A stretch of DNA of 64,000 nucleotides, from assembly GCA_910587675.1 (NCBI GenBank), contig CAJUMU010000002.1, forward strand, positions 62,001 through 126,000, in the 5' to 3' direction. Within the stretch, counting starts at the first letter, position 1, and the number at the start of each line of letters is the position of its first letter. The notes under the pieces are model-generated. The model did not search any database. It had not been told where the DNA came from and was given only the letters and a program-made list of their open reading frames with translations. Source of the stretch: an uncultured Alistipes sp. GTDB lineage: Bacteria; Bacteroidota; Bacteroidia; Bacteroidales; Rikenellaceae. Made by a program: the position numbers and the translations under genes. Shown here one piece after another: positions 16,809 through 25,433 of the stretch.

Positions 16809-17750
16809 TCAGTTCATGTTTATGTCGTTCTCTACGATGTCCGAATCCCAATCCGATACCGAGGTATCCATTCCCGTGCCCGGCAGGGGCAATTTGAGAC
16901 CGTCGATCACGATCTGCACGTTGTGCGGATCTTCGGCCTCGTGTATTCGGTTCGTGACGTCGAAATGATAATATACCTTGTTCGAGGTGTAGATCGACAA
17001 CATATGCTCGAGTCGCTCTTCGGGGCAATGGCCGAACGTGGCGAAGCTCGTGGTGAGCGTACGGTTGTCGACGCGGGTCAGATCGAGCGGTATCGTCACG
17101 GGCTGTCCCGCGGGCGCGCCCGTGCTGAAGCGGTGACACTCCGCGAAACCCGTCAGCGCCGCGCCTATTTCGGATGTAGCTTCCAGATTCTCGACGTTGC
17201 GGATCTCTACCGTATATATATCGGTGGCCTCTTGGGGGCGCAACGTTATCGATTGACGCTCGGTCGCACTCGGTCGTATCTCTATCGTCTCCGACGATCC
17301 TCCCCATACCGATTCGGGCGCGAAACGCACGGGCTGGTCTTCGGAACCGTCGGGACGCGGAGCCTCCGACGAGGCGCGTCCTATCGTCGCCAGCAGATCA
17401 CGCTCGGGGGTGGTCACTTCGTAATCCTCGTATCTCGTGCCCTGCTCGATCACGTGATCCATGTCGCCGTTGTGGAACAGCATGCGGTACGTTCCCGTAT
17501 GTACGCGGATTATTCCGCCGTCGACCGATCCGAATTCATAGCGGTTGTAGTGGTTGCCGTCGGGGTAGAACAATTGCAATACCATCGTGCGCGGCTCGGC
17601 GTCGGGACATCCCGACCAGTCGAATTTCACCTCGAACTCGGTCATGTGGCTGTGATCGTAACACAGTTCCTTGTGATTGCACGATGCGAACGCGACGATC
17701 GCCAGCCAAGCGAATGCCGCGAGGCGTATGCAGTTACGGAGAGTTTTCAT
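16809..17750 (-). CDS. DUF5119 fimbrial accessory/anchor-type lipoprotein
   Basis: The 313-residue protein starts MKTLRNCIRLAAF and has a lipobox ending FASC (Cys24), followed by HKELCYDHSH, typical of DUF5119 proteins found in Bacteroidales fimbrial loci (Mfa2/FimB-like position). Such proteins are thought to anchor the fimbria or limit its length at the outer membrane. The ATG at 17750 is chosen because it overlaps the upstream stop codon (ATGA) and gives a clean signal peptide. Confidence 0.75.
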   Translation of the reverse strand: MKTLRNCIRLAAFAWLAIVAFASCNHKELCYDHSHMTEFEVKFDWSGCPDAEPRTMVLQLFYPDGNHYNRYEFGSVDGGIIRVHTGTYRMLFHNGDMDHVIEQGTRYEDYEVTTPERDLLATIGRASSEAPRPDGSEDQPVRFAPESVWGGSSETIEIRPSATERQSITLRPQEATDIYTVEIRNVENLEATSEIGAALTGFAECHRFSTGAPAGQPVTIPLDLTRVDNRTLTTSFATFGHCPEERLEHMLSIYTSNKVYYHFDVTNRIHEAEDPHNVQIVIDGLKLPLPGTGMDTSVSDWDSDIVENDINMN

Positions 17751-19033
17751 CGTTTGCCTCCTTTCGTGCTTCGGCGATCTCCGCCCAATATCCATACCAG
17801 AGCGATCTCCGCCCGCGTGGGGCCGAACCATCGCAGATTTTCGGTCTTTTGCCATACGTAACAGTCGTCCGTCGGAACGTACTCCTTGTATCGTCCGCCG
17901 AAGTATCCCACGCCGAGCGAGAAATCGATATTGAGACGACCGCCCACGGGCAGCGAATAACCGTACTCGAAGCCCGCGCCGTAGTTGTAACCGTCGCTTT
18001 GATACCCCTTTTTGCTCGACTGCTCGACGTCGTAAGAGAGCATCGTGCCGTAAATACCTATGTGGTGACCCGTGAAGGCTTCATTGCCGAAGTAGCGGCG
18101 CAACGCGACGTCGCCGCCCAAGCATCGCCAGTAGCGGTGTTTTTTGTCGTTGCTCCACCATGCGTGCATGTAGTCGGCCGAAACCGTCCATCGGTCGGCA
18201 AAACGAAATTCCGCTCCTATGTTGGGAATGAGCGCGGCGTCATACAGAAGATTGGTTTTCAACGCCCACCGCGAGCCCGTAACGTGCGGGCGCGGCATAC
18301 GCGCGGGGCGTAGTATGGGAGTGGGCGTCGTCTCGTCGTGGGTTTGCGAGGCGTTTTGCGTACGGGCCGTGTCGTCGGCCGTATGCGCGACCTCGCGCGT
18401 CTCGGCCTGCGACGATGCCGTCGTATATGCGTTTTCGACCGTTTCAGGCGAAATTGTGCGGGGGGGGGTAGAGCATATCTCGACCGTCACGGCCGCGCTG
18501 ATGTCGGCGCGGCGCAACGAGGGGAATACTCGGGCATAGAGATATTTGTAGGGTTTGCCCTCTTGCAGGTGTATGAGATTGTGTCTGCGGAGGGCCGAAT
18601 CGTCGTCGAGCACTCGCAACACCTCGTCGCGGTACGGCATGTCCGTCGTTTCCGCAGCGGCCTTTTCGATCTCCGACCAGTCGATTCCGCACCCCTCGAC
18701 CTTGAAAAGCGAGCGGGGGATGTCGGCTTTCATGGCCAGATACTCGGCCGTATTGCGTGCGCGGGCTTCGGCGAGGCGCACGTTGTTTTCGGGCAGGCCG
18801 TTAGGCGAAGACCATCCCTTGACGGTTATTTCCGATATTATGTCGTCGATGTACAAGGCGCGCAGCCGTTGGGCGAGGCTGTCCAGCTCCCGACGGTCGG
18901 GTCCGTGGTCGACGGACGAAAAACCGTTGTCGAAATACACGGACATACTCACCCCGTCGTTGCGAATCTCCTGCGCGACGACGGAATGTGCTGCAATCGA
19001 CAAAATCCAGATCAAACTATATACAACTCTCAT
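17747..19033 (-). CDS. OmpA-like domain fused to DUF3575 barrel, first gene of fimbrial operon
   Basis: The 428-residue protein has a signal peptide (MRVVYSLIWILSIAAHSVVAQ). Residues about 25-190 carry an OmpA-like periplasmic domain: VYFDNGFSSVD, VKGWSSPNG, and NVRLAEARARNTAEYL, the peptidoglycan-binding helix. A Thr/Glu-rich linker (about 190-260) leads to a DUF3575 beta-barrel-type domain (ALKTNLLYDAALIPNIGAE, SADYMHAWWS). The link between the two domains is encoded by a C9 run (18459-18467, residues about 189-192), where slippage would truncate the protein before the barrel. It overlaps the DUF5119 gene by 4 nt and probably forms the outer-membrane base of the fimbrial system. Confidence 0.78.
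   Translation of the reverse strand: MRVVYSLIWILSIAAHSVVAQEIRNDGVSMSVYFDNGFSSVDHGPDRRELDSLAQRLRALYIDDIISEITVKGWSSPNGLPENNVRLAEARARNTAEYLAMKADIPRSLFKVEGCGIDWSEIEKAAAETTDMPYRDEVLRVLDDDSALRRHNLIHLQEGKPYKYLYARVFPSLRRADISAAVTVEICSTPPRTISPETVENAYTTASSQAETREVAHTADDTARTQNASQTHDETTPTPILRPARMPRPHVTGSRWALKTNLLYDAALIPNIGAEFRFADRWTVSADYMHAWWSNDKKHRYWRCLGGDVALRRYFGNEAFTGHHIGIYGTMLSYDVEQSSKKGYQSDGYNYGAGFEYGYSLPVGGRLNIDFSLGVGYFGGRYKEYVPTDDCYVWQKTENLRWFGPTRAEIALVWILGGDRRSTKGGKR
18459..18467. repeat. C9/G9 homopolymer inside the OmpA-DUF3575 gene
   Basis: Nine consecutive G on the plus strand (C on the coding strand) encode Thr-Pro-Pro-Arg at the domain junction. The present length keeps the frame open. Confidence 0.9.
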
Positions 19034-19080
19034 GTCTGCGAATAAACGTAAGTCGTGTACATAAATCACGATATCGTTCG

Positions 19081-19089
19081 CCCCCCCCC
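19081..19089. repeat. C9/G9 homopolymer in the fimbrial operon leader
   Basis: Nine consecutive C on the plus strand lie 48 nt upstream of the first start codon of the fimbrial operon, between it and the candidate -7 element at 19185. Length change here could alter leader structure rather than frame. Confidence 0.85.
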
Positions 19090-19184
19090 TCGAGTTCGCG
19101 GAACGTGCACACATATAGCGATATACACGTAACGTGCCGAACCTGCGACGGCGAATGGATTCTGAAATGATACCAAATGCGATG

Positions 19185-19192
19185 CAAATTTA
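19185..19192 (-). promoter_or_regulatory. Candidate -7 element of the fimbrial operon
   Basis: The minus strand reads TAAATTTG, about 150 nt upstream of the first fimbrial gene. Only a weak ATTG-like -33 is present, at a short spacing, so an activator may be needed. Confidence 0.4.
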
Positions 19193-19304
19193 TAAAAACA
19201 TTTTCCAATAAAACGAATGTTGTTTGAAAAATATGAAAAAAATCGCATATTCGCGAACGATTTTCGACGTTTTGCGACACGTGCGCCGATGCGCGGACGC
19301 CGCA

Positions 19305-19336
19305 TTTGGCGGAATGGCGAAGATTGCGTATATTTG
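19305..19336 (+). promoter_or_regulatory. Promoter of mnmA
   Basis: TTTG (19305-19308), 20 nt, TATATTTG (19329-19336). A start near 19343 would give a leader of about 24 nt to the ATG at 19367. This supports that start over in-frame upstream codons. Confidence 0.75.
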
Positions 19337-19366
19337 TTCCCTTTATTTTTCGTAAAAGTTTTCGGA

Positions 19367-20542
19367 ATGGCAAAAGTAGTGGTCGGATTGTCGGGCGGTG
19401 TCGATTCTTCTGTGGCGGCATATCTCCTCAAACAGCAGGGGCACGAGGTCATCGGGCTGTTCATGCGCAACTGGCACGATACCGAGGGCACGCTCGAAGG
19501 CGACTGCCCGTGGTACGACGATCAGGTCTTCGCCGAGCTGGTGGCCAAGCGTCTCGACATTCCTTTCAGGTTCGTCGACCTCTCGGCCGAGTATCGTCGG
19601 CGCGTGGTGGACTACATGTTCGCCGAATACGAACGCGGACGTACGCCCAATCCCGACGTGCTGTGCAACCGCGAGATAAAATTCGACGCCTTTCTGAACG
19701 AGGCCCTGAAACTCGGGGCCGATTTCGTCGCCACGGGGCACTATTGCCGCAAGGCCGAGGAGCTGCGCGACGGACGCACTGTATATAGGTTGCTCGCGGG
19801 CGCCGACGGCAACAAGGACCAGAGCTATTTCCTCTGCCAGCTGTCGCAGGAGCAGTTGCGCTATGCGCTGTTTCCAGTCGGCGATCTGCTCAAACCCGAG
19901 GTGCGCCGCATCGCCGAGGAGCAGAAGTTAGCCACCGCCAAGCGTAAGGATTCGCAGGGAATATGTTTCGTCGGAAAAGTCGATCTGCCCGTTTTCCTTC
20001 AGCAGAAGCTCGCCGCCAAGGCGGGCAACGTGCACGAAATACTCCCCTCGTGGGCGGGTTACGCGCGTCGCGCCGCCGATGGCGATTTGGCGGATATGTC
20101 GCGACCGTACGTCTACACGGTCCGCGACGGCAAGAAGATCGGCACGCACAACGGCGCGCACTTCTACACGATAGGCCAGCGCAAGGGGCTGGGCATAGGC
20201 GGGCGCAAGGAGTCGCTGTTCGTAATCGCCACCGATGTGGAGAACAACGTGATATACGTCGGCGAGGGCGACGCCCACCCGGGGCTCTACCGTCGGGCGT
20301 TGCGGATCGGCGACGACGAGGTGCGGTGGATCGACGGGGCCGACGCCATGCGGTCGGGCGAGCGGCGGCGTTACGATGTCAGGATCCGCTACCGCCAGCC
20401 GTTGCAGCGCGCGGAGTTGATCCGCCGCGACGACGGATTGTATGTTTTGTTCGACGAGCCGCAGCGCGGAGTGGCGGCGGGACAGTTCGCCGCGTGGTAC
20501 GACGGCGACGTGCTGGCAGGTTCGGGAGTAATTGCCGAGTGA
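19367..20542 (+). CDS. mnmA: tRNA-specific 2-thiouridylase
   Basis: The 391-residue enzyme makes the 2-thio group of wobble uridine 34 in tRNA-Lys, -Glu and -Gln, taking sulfur from the IscS/Tus relay. The N-terminal PP-loop SGGVDSS (Ser9-Ser15) binds ATP. The two catalytic cysteines are visible as NPDVLCNREIKF (Cys100) and DSQGICFVGKV (Cys200), and DQSYFL is the tRNA-binding loop. The length is slightly above the usual 360-370. The next gene begins at its stop codon, so the two are probably co-transcribed. Confidence 0.96.
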   Translation: MAKVVVGLSGGVDSSVAAYLLKQQGHEVIGLFMRNWHDTEGTLEGDCPWYDDQVFAELVAKRLDIPFRFVDLSAEYRRRVVDYMFAEYERGRTPNPDVLCNREIKFDAFLNEALKLGADFVATGHYCRKAEELRDGRTVYRLLAGADGNKDQSYFLCQLSQEQLRYALFPVGDLLKPEVRRIAEEQKLATAKRKDSQGICFVGKVDLPVFLQQKLAAKAGNVHEILPSWAGYARRAADGDLADMSRPYVYTVRDGKKIGTHNGAHFYTIGQRKGLGIGGRKESLFVIATDVENNVIYVGEGDAHPGLYRRALRIGDDEVRWIDGADAMRSGERRRYDVRIRYRQPLQRAELIRRDDGLYVLFDEPQRGVAAGQFAAWYDGDVLAGSGVIAE

Positions 20543-20543
20543 C

Positions 20544-21374
20544 GTGCGTGCGGCGTTCATAATAATATTTTTGTCGTTTTGCCGTTTTGATGTGGCGGCG
20601 CAGACGACGGAGCGCACGAGGCCGTTCGGCGTGGCGTATTACGACGTGGGGGCGTTGTACGACACCTTGCCATCGAAGTTTTACGACGACCGCGCCTATA
20701 CGCCCGAGGGCCGAATGCGCTGGGACGCGCGCCGTTACCGTCGCAAGATAGAGAACGTGGCCCGCGTTGTCGACTCCATGGGGATGGATGTGGTGGCGTT
20801 GGGCGGCGTGGAAAACGAGCAGGTGGCGCGCGACATCGCGGAGGCGTGCGACGGCGATTACGCCTATATCCATCACACGACCGACAGCGGCGACGGTTTG
20901 GACTTCGCCCTGCTCTATTTGGGCGATTCGTTTTTTCCGCGGCGGGTGACGCCTTGGCGCGGAGCCTTGTGCGTCGAGGGCGAGACGCGCGGCAGAACTC
21001 TTGCCGTGGTGATCGACCGACGCTCGACGTCGCTCGGGGTGCTGATCGCCGAAAAGGAGCTGCGACGGAATAATAATATTATAATCCTCGGTTCGCACAA
21101 TAAATTAAATTTTGACGAATACGGCTTGACGGATATGACTTCCGGAGCCGAGCGGGCGGGACGAGGCAACCGTTTCCGCCGCGGACGCTGGGAGATGCGC
21201 GACCGCATATTCGCCGACCTCGCCGACTCCGTTCGTTGCGACGTTTACATCCGAAGTTGGATGTTGATGCCCGACGGACGCCCGCGTCCGACCTTCGACG
21301 GGGCGAAATATTGCGGAGGTTTCGCGAGTAGTTTGCCGGTATTCATTTATTTCGACGAAACAGTTGGATATTAG
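20544..21374 (+). CDS. Degenerate endonuclease/exonuclease/phosphatase (EEP)-fold secreted protein
   Basis: The 276-residue protein, read from GTG at 20544 (2 nt after the mnmA stop; a TTG at 20532 is also possible), has a signal peptide ending DVAAQ. The frame of the Bacteroidales EEP family is recognisable: [13 protein letters not shown] for the usual [31 protein letters not shown], and [11 protein letters not shown] for GGYSDHLPVYI. Catalytic positions are lost: the metal-binding Glu of the EVEN motif is Gly (LGGVEN), the GDFN Asp is replaced (GSHNKLN), and the SDH triad is ASS (residues 261-263). It is probably a pseudoenzyme, perhaps a binding protein; function unknown. Confidence 0.7.
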   Translation: MRAAFIIIFLSFCRFDVAAQTTERTRPFGVAYYDVGALYDTLPSKFYDDRAYTPEGRMRWDARRYRRKIENVARVVDSMGMDVVALGGVENEQVARDIAEACDGDYAYIHHTTDSGDGLDFALLYLGDSFFPRRVTPWRGALCVEGETRGRTLAVVIDRRSTSLGVLIAEKELRRNNNIIILGSHNKLNFDEYGLTDMTSGAERAGRGNRFRRGRWEMRDRIFADLADSVRCDVYIRSWMLMPDGRPRPTFDGAKYCGGFASSLPVFIYFDETVGY

Positions 21375-21393
21375 TAAAAAAGTTATAATTTTG
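21363..21393 (+). promoter_or_regulatory. Promoter of ppdK
   Basis: GTTG (21363-21366), 19 nt, TAATTTTG (21386-21393). The start would fall near 21400, about 54 nt before the ATG. It overlaps the end of the upstream gene. Confidence 0.55.
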
Positions 21394-21453
21394 TGTAACC
21401 GAAAGTGCGACATACGAACTAATTTCTATAATAAGATTCTAAAAACCAAAATT

Positions 21454-24183
21454 ATGGCAGACGTAAAACGTGTCTATACGTTCGGCAATAAAGAGGCCGA
21501 AGGTAACGGAAAGATGAGAGAACTGCTTGGTGGAAAGGGTGCCAATCTGGCCGAAATGAACCTGATCGGCATACCCGTTCCCCCGGGATTCACCATAACC
21601 ACCGAGGTATGCGCCGAATATTATCGTCACGGCAAGCAGGCCGTGATCGAGATGCTCCGCCCCGAGGTGGAGCGCGCGATGGCGAACATCGAGAACCTCA
21701 CGGGCATGAAGTTCGGCGATCGCGAGATGCCGCTTCTGGTGTCGGTGCGCTCGGGAGCGCGCGCCTCGATGCCGGGCATGATGGATACCATTCTCAACCT
21801 CGGTATGAACGACGAGGCCGTCGAGGCCGTCGCCAAGCGCACGGGCAATCCCCGTTTCGCGTGGGACTCTTATCGCCGCTTCGTGCAGATGTACGGCGAC
21901 GTGGTGTTAGGCATGAAGCCCGTATCGAAGGAGGATCACGATCCGTTCGAGGTGTTGATCGACGAGCAGAAGAAAAAGCGCGGCGTGAAGATGGATACCG
22001 ACCTTACGACCGACGATCTGAAGGAGTTGGTTGCGGCGTTCCGCAAGGCCGTGAAGGAGCAGACGGGATCGGAGTTCCCCGTGAATCCGTGGGATCAGTT
22101 GTGGGGCGCGATCTGCGCCGTGTTCGGTTCGTGGATGAACGAGCGCGCTATTCTCTATCGCAAACTCAACAACATTCCCGCCGAGTGGGGTACCGCAGTG
22201 TCGGTGCAGGCCATGGTGTTCGGCAACATGGGCGAGAACTCGGCCACGGGCGTGGCATTCTCGCGCGACGCCGCCACGGGTGAGAACATCTTCAATGGCG
22301 AGTACCTCGTTAACGCTCAGGGCGAGGATGTGGTTGCGGGTATCCGCACTCCGCAGCAGATCACGATCGAGGGTTCGCGCCGCTGGGCCAAGGCTCAGAA
22401 CATATCGGAGGAGGACCGCGCTTCGAAATACCCCTCGCTCGAGGAGGTGATGCCTTCGGTTTACGCCGAGTTGAACGAGATACAGCACCATTTGGAGCAG
22501 TATTTCAAGGATATGCAGGATATCGAGTTCACCATTCAGGACGGCAAGCTGTGGATGTTGCAGTGCCGCAACGGCAAGCGCACGGGCGCAGCGATGGTGA
22601 AGATCGCCATGGATATGTTGCGCGAGGGTTTGATCGACGAGAAGACCGCCGTGCTCCGCTGCGAGCCTGCGAAGCTCGACGAGCTGCTGCACCCCGTGTT
22701 CGACAAGACGGCGATCAAGAACGCCAAGGTTGTCGTGAAGGGTCTGCCCGCCTCGCCGGGCGCTGCGACGGGTCCCGTGGTGTTCTTCGCCGAGGATGCC
22801 GAGAAAGTATTGGCCACGACGGGTCAGAAAGCCGTGCTGGTGCGTATCGAGACCTCGCCCGAGGATTTGAAGGGTATGCTCGACGCTGCGGGTATTCTTA
22901 CCGCCCGCGGAGGTATGACCTCGCACGCCGCAGTGGTGGCCCGCGGTATGGGCAAGTGCTGCGTGTCGGGCGCAGGCGAGTTGGAGATCGACTACAAGGC
23001 GCGTACGATCAAGGTTAACGGATATACCATAAAGGAGGGCGACTGGATCTCGCTCAACGGCTCGACGGGCGAAGTGTATCTGGGTCAGGTAGCCACCAAG
23101 GATGCCGACCTGAGCGGCGATTTCGGGCAGTTGATGGATCTGGCGGGCAAGTACGCCACGATGAAGGTTCGCGCCAACGCCGACACTCCGCGCGATGCCG
23201 CGCAGGCCTTTGCGTTCGGCGCCGAGGGTATCGGTCTGTGCCGTACCGAGCACATGTTCTTCGAGGGCGACCGCATAAAGGCCGTGCGCGAGATGATTCT
23301 CGCCGACGACGAGGCGGGCCGTCGCGTGGCTCTGGCCAAGTTGCTGCCCATGCAGCGCGGCGACTTCGAGGGTCTGTTCAAGGCTATGAACGGCTATCCC
23401 GTAATCATCCGCCTGCTCGACCCGCCCTTGCACGAGTTCGTTCCCCACACCGAGAAGGAGCAGCGCGAGCTGGCCGAGGAGATCAACGTTCCGTTCGAGA
23501 AGATAGCCGCCAAGGTGGAGTACCTGAGCGAGGTGAACCCCATGCTCGGACACCGCGGCTGCCGTTTGGGCAATACCTATCCCGAGATCACTGAGATGCA
23601 GGCTCGCGCCATCATCGAGGCTGCCATGAACGTGCACGCTTCGGGCATGCCCGTCAAGGTGGAGATCATGGTGCCGCTCGTGGGTAACCACAAGGAGTTG
23701 CGTTACCAGAAGGAGGTGATCGACAGAACGGCTAACGCCGTATTCGCCGAGCGCAACGACCGTATCGACTATTTGGTGGGTACGATGATCGAGGTGCCGC
23801 GCGCAGCCGTTACGGCCAACCAGATCGCCGAGGTCGCCGAGTTCTTCTCGTTCGGTACCAACGACCTGACGCAGATGACGTTGGGATTCTCTCGCGACGA
23901 TATCGCGAAGTTCTTGCCCACTTATCTCGATAAGGGCATTCTGAAGAACGACCCGTTCCAGATCCTCGACCGCAACGGTGTGGGTCAGCTCATCCGCGAG
24001 GCGGTGTTCAAGGGTCGCGGCACGCGTCCCGACCTGAAGTGCGGTATCTGCGGCGAGCACGGCGGCGAGCCTTCGTCGGTGGAGTTCTGCCACTATGCGG
24101 GTCTGAACTATGTGAGCTGTTCGCCTTTCCGCGTGCCCATCGCGCGTCTCGCGGCGGCACACGCGGCTTTGAACCAGAAGTAA
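21454..24183 (+). CDS. ppdK: Pyruvate, phosphate dikinase
   Basis: The 909-residue enzyme interconverts pyruvate + ATP + Pi and PEP + AMP + PPi, and in anaerobic Bacteroidales can run glycolytically. Domains in order: ATP-grasp N-terminal domain ([25 protein letters not shown]); phosphohistidine swivelling domain with [15 protein letters not shown] (phospho-accepting His491); C-terminal PEP/pyruvate TIM barrel with [11 protein letters not shown], the [10 protein letters not shown] run, and [10 protein letters not shown] near the catalytic Cys. Length is normal for the family (about 880-910). The start is set by the [19 protein letters not shown]-terminus and the promoter position. It is monocistronic, closed by a strong terminator. 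Confidence 0.97.
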   Translation: MADVKRVYTFGNKEAEGNGKMRELLGGKGANLAEMNLIGIPVPPGFTITTEVCAEYYRHGKQAVIEMLRPEVERAMANIENLTGMKFGDREMPLLVSVRSGARASMPGMMDTILNLGMNDEAVEAVAKRTGNPRFAWDSYRRFVQMYGDVVLGMKPVSKEDHDPFEVLIDEQKKKRGVKMDTDLTTDDLKELVAAFRKAVKEQTGSEFPVNPWDQLWGAICAVFGSWMNERAILYRKLNNIPAEWGTAVSVQAMVFGNMGENSATGVAFSRDAATGENIFNGEYLVNAQGEDVVAGIRTPQQITIEGSRRWAKAQNISEEDRASKYPSLEEVMPSVYAELNEIQHHLEQYFKDMQDIEFTIQDGKLWMLQCRNGKRTGAAMVKIAMDMLREGLIDEKTAVLRCEPAKLDELLHPVFDKTAIKNAKVVVKGLPASPGAATGPVVFFAEDAEKVLATTGQKAVLVRIETSPEDLKGMLDAAGILTARGGMTSHAAVVARGMGKCCVSGAGELEIDYKARTIKVNGYTIKEGDWISLNGSTGEVYLGQVATKDADLSGDFGQLMDLAGKYATMKVRANADTPRDAAQAFAFGAEGIGLCRTEHMFFEGDRIKAVREMILADDEAGRRVALAKLLPMQRGDFEGLFKAMNGYPVIIRLLDPPLHEFVPHTEKEQRELAEEINVPFEKIAAKVEYLSEVNPMLGHRGCRLGNTYPEITEMQARAIIEAAMNVHASGMPVKVEIMVPLVGNHKELRYQKEVIDRTANAVFAERNDRIDYLVGTMIEVPRAAVTANQIAEVAEFFSFGTNDLTQMTLGFSRDDIAKFLPTYLDKGILKNDPFQILDRNGVGQLIREAVFKGRGTRPDLKCGICGEHGGEPSSVEFCHYAGLNYVSCSPFRVPIARLAAAHAALNQK

Positions 24184-24202
24184 TCGTACGATTCGAAAAA
24201 GC

Positions 24203-24247
24203 AACCCCCGTCGGACATTGTTCGACGGGGGTGTTTTTTTGCAAAAT
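24203..24247 (+). terminator. Terminator of ppdK
   Basis: ACCCCCGTCG (24204-24213) pairs with CGACGGGGGT (24233-24242), followed by G and a T run. Confidence 0.88.
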
Positions 24248-24288
24248 AATTATGTCATGCTTAATGCCCCATATTCGGAGCGCAGCGA

Positions 24289-24318
24289 CCTAAGTCCCCT
24301 CCTCGGAGGGGACTTAGG
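24289..24318. repeat. Perfect 14-bp inverted repeat
   Basis: CCTAAGTCCCCTCC and its exact complement GGAGGGGACTTAGG are separated by 2 nt. There is no T run, so it is not a standard terminator. A second hairpin follows at 24336-24352. Confidence 0.8.
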
Positions 24319-24335
24319 AGGGTCAGATTTGTAAA

Positions 24336-24352
24336 CGCGGCCTATGGCCGCG
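24336..24352. repeat. Triloop hairpin
   Basis: CGCGGCC TAT GGCCGCG: a 7-bp perfect stem with a 3-nt loop, 17 nt after the previous inverted repeat. The rest of 24251-24418 shows nothing recognisable. Confidence 0.6.
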
Positions 24353-24418
24353 GGTAGACGACCGTCGGGGTTGATTTTACGACAATATGACGTCGGTGCA
24401 TTAAAATATATAATTGCC

Positions 24419-24964
24419 TTACTTCGTTTTGTAGGCGCACCGATATTTGCCGTTGGCGAGCTTGAGCATCTTGCTTTTGAGCAGGTTGCGGCGCAGGGGC
24501 GACAGATGGTCGGTGAATACCTGTCCCTCGATGTGGTCGTATTCGTGCTGAATCACGCGCGCTGGCAGACCGCTGAACTCCTCGTCGTGCTTGACGAAGT
24601 TTTCGTCCATGTAACGCATGCGGATCGACACGGGACGTCGCACATCCTCGTGAAGCCCGGGCAGCGACAGACACCCCTCGTTGAAAAGGTCCGTTTGCTC
24701 CGAACGCTCGTAGATCTCGGCATTGAGGAACGCGCGTTTGTAGTCGGCCAGCGAAGGGTCGTCCTCGGCCCACGGAGTGCAGTCGACGATGAACAGACGG
24801 ATGTTTTTGCCGATCTGCGGGGCGGCCAATCCCACCCCTTCGGCCTCCGTGAGGGTCAGGAACATGTCGTCGATGAGCTTTTTAAGCTCGGGGTAGTCGG
24901 GCGTGATCTCCACCGACTTGTTGCGCAATACGGGCGAGCCGTAAATTACTATCGGGTATATCAT
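24419..24964 (-). CDS. def: Peptide deformylase
   Basis: The 181-residue metalloenzyme removes the formyl group from nascent proteins. All three signatures are present: GVGLAAPQIG (43-52), EGCLSLPG with metal ligand Cys98, and QHEYDH with His140, Glu141 and His144. The C-terminal tail is short. It is the last gene of a glyS-ruvX-def unit (27-nt gap to ruvX). Confidence 0.97.
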   Translation of the reverse strand: MIYPIVIYGSPVLRNKSVEITPDYPELKKLIDDMFLTLTEAEGVGLAAPQIGKNIRLFIVDCTPWAEDDPSLADYKRAFLNAEIYERSEQTDLFNEGCLSLPGLHEDVRRPVSIRMRYMDENFVKHDEEFSGLPARVIQHEYDHIEGQVFTDHLSPLRRNLLKSKMLKLANGKYRCAYKTK

Positions 24965-24991
24965 ATTCTCTTCTTTTACGTTGTTTGTCGG

Positions 24992-25417
24992 CTATCGCCG
25001 ACGCATGGCTTCCGACTCCATGTACGACTGGAGGATGATCGTGGCCGATATGCGGTCGACCAGAGCCTTGTCGCGTCGCGCCTCGCGTCCTATGCCGCTC
25101 TCCAGCATCGTGCGGTGGGCGAGCACCGAGGTGAAACGCTCGTCGTACAACACCACCTCCTTGTCGGGATAGGCATGGCGCAGACGTCCCGCCAGCGGTT
25201 CGATGTAACGCATGGTCTGCGACGGCGTGCCATTCATCTGCGTCGGTTTGCCGAGCACTATTATATCAACGTCGTTTTCGGCGAAATAGTCTGCCAGATA
25301 ACGTTCGAGTTGTTTGGTCTCCACCGTCGCCAGCGCGCCCGCGATGATCCGCAGCGGGTCGCTCACCGCGAGTCCCGTGCGCCGCGTACCGTAGTCTATC
25401 GCCAAAATGCGTCCCAT
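24992..25417 (-). CDS. ruvX: YqgF/RuvX-family RNase H-fold nuclease
   Basis: The 141-residue protein has the RNase H-like fold: AIDYGTRRTGLAVSD with the first catalytic Asp at position 7, a VLGKPTQMNGT strand, DERFTSV with the catalytic Glu, and DRISATIILQSYM with the final Asp region. The family is annotated as putative Holliday-junction resolvase and is also implicated in 16S rRNA 5' processing. It sits 16 nt downstream of glyS and upstream of def. Confidence 0.93.
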   Translation of the reverse strand: MGRILAIDYGTRRTGLAVSDPLRIIAGALATVETKQLERYLADYFAENDVDIIVLGKPTQMNGTPSQTMRYIEPLAGRLRHAYPDKEVVLYDERFTSVLAHRTMLESGIGREARRDKALVDRISATIILQSYMESEAMRRR

Positions 25418-25433
25418 ACGTAAGTCGGTACGC

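Larger units (their letters stand above)
19034..19366. other. Divergent intergenic region, fimbrial operon / mnmA
   Basis: This 333-nt gap holds no supported gene. It contains the C9 tract, a minus-strand -7 candidate at 19185-19192 and the mnmA promoter at 19305-19336. The middle (19150-19260) is clearly A+T-rich. Confidence 0.7.

Noticed and set aside
21907..24204. A 765-codon open frame on the minus strand opposite ppdK
   Set aside because: It lies wholly antisense to a certain gene. The translation is His/Leu/Arg-rich low-information sequence with no domain, as expected from the mirror of G+C-rich codons.
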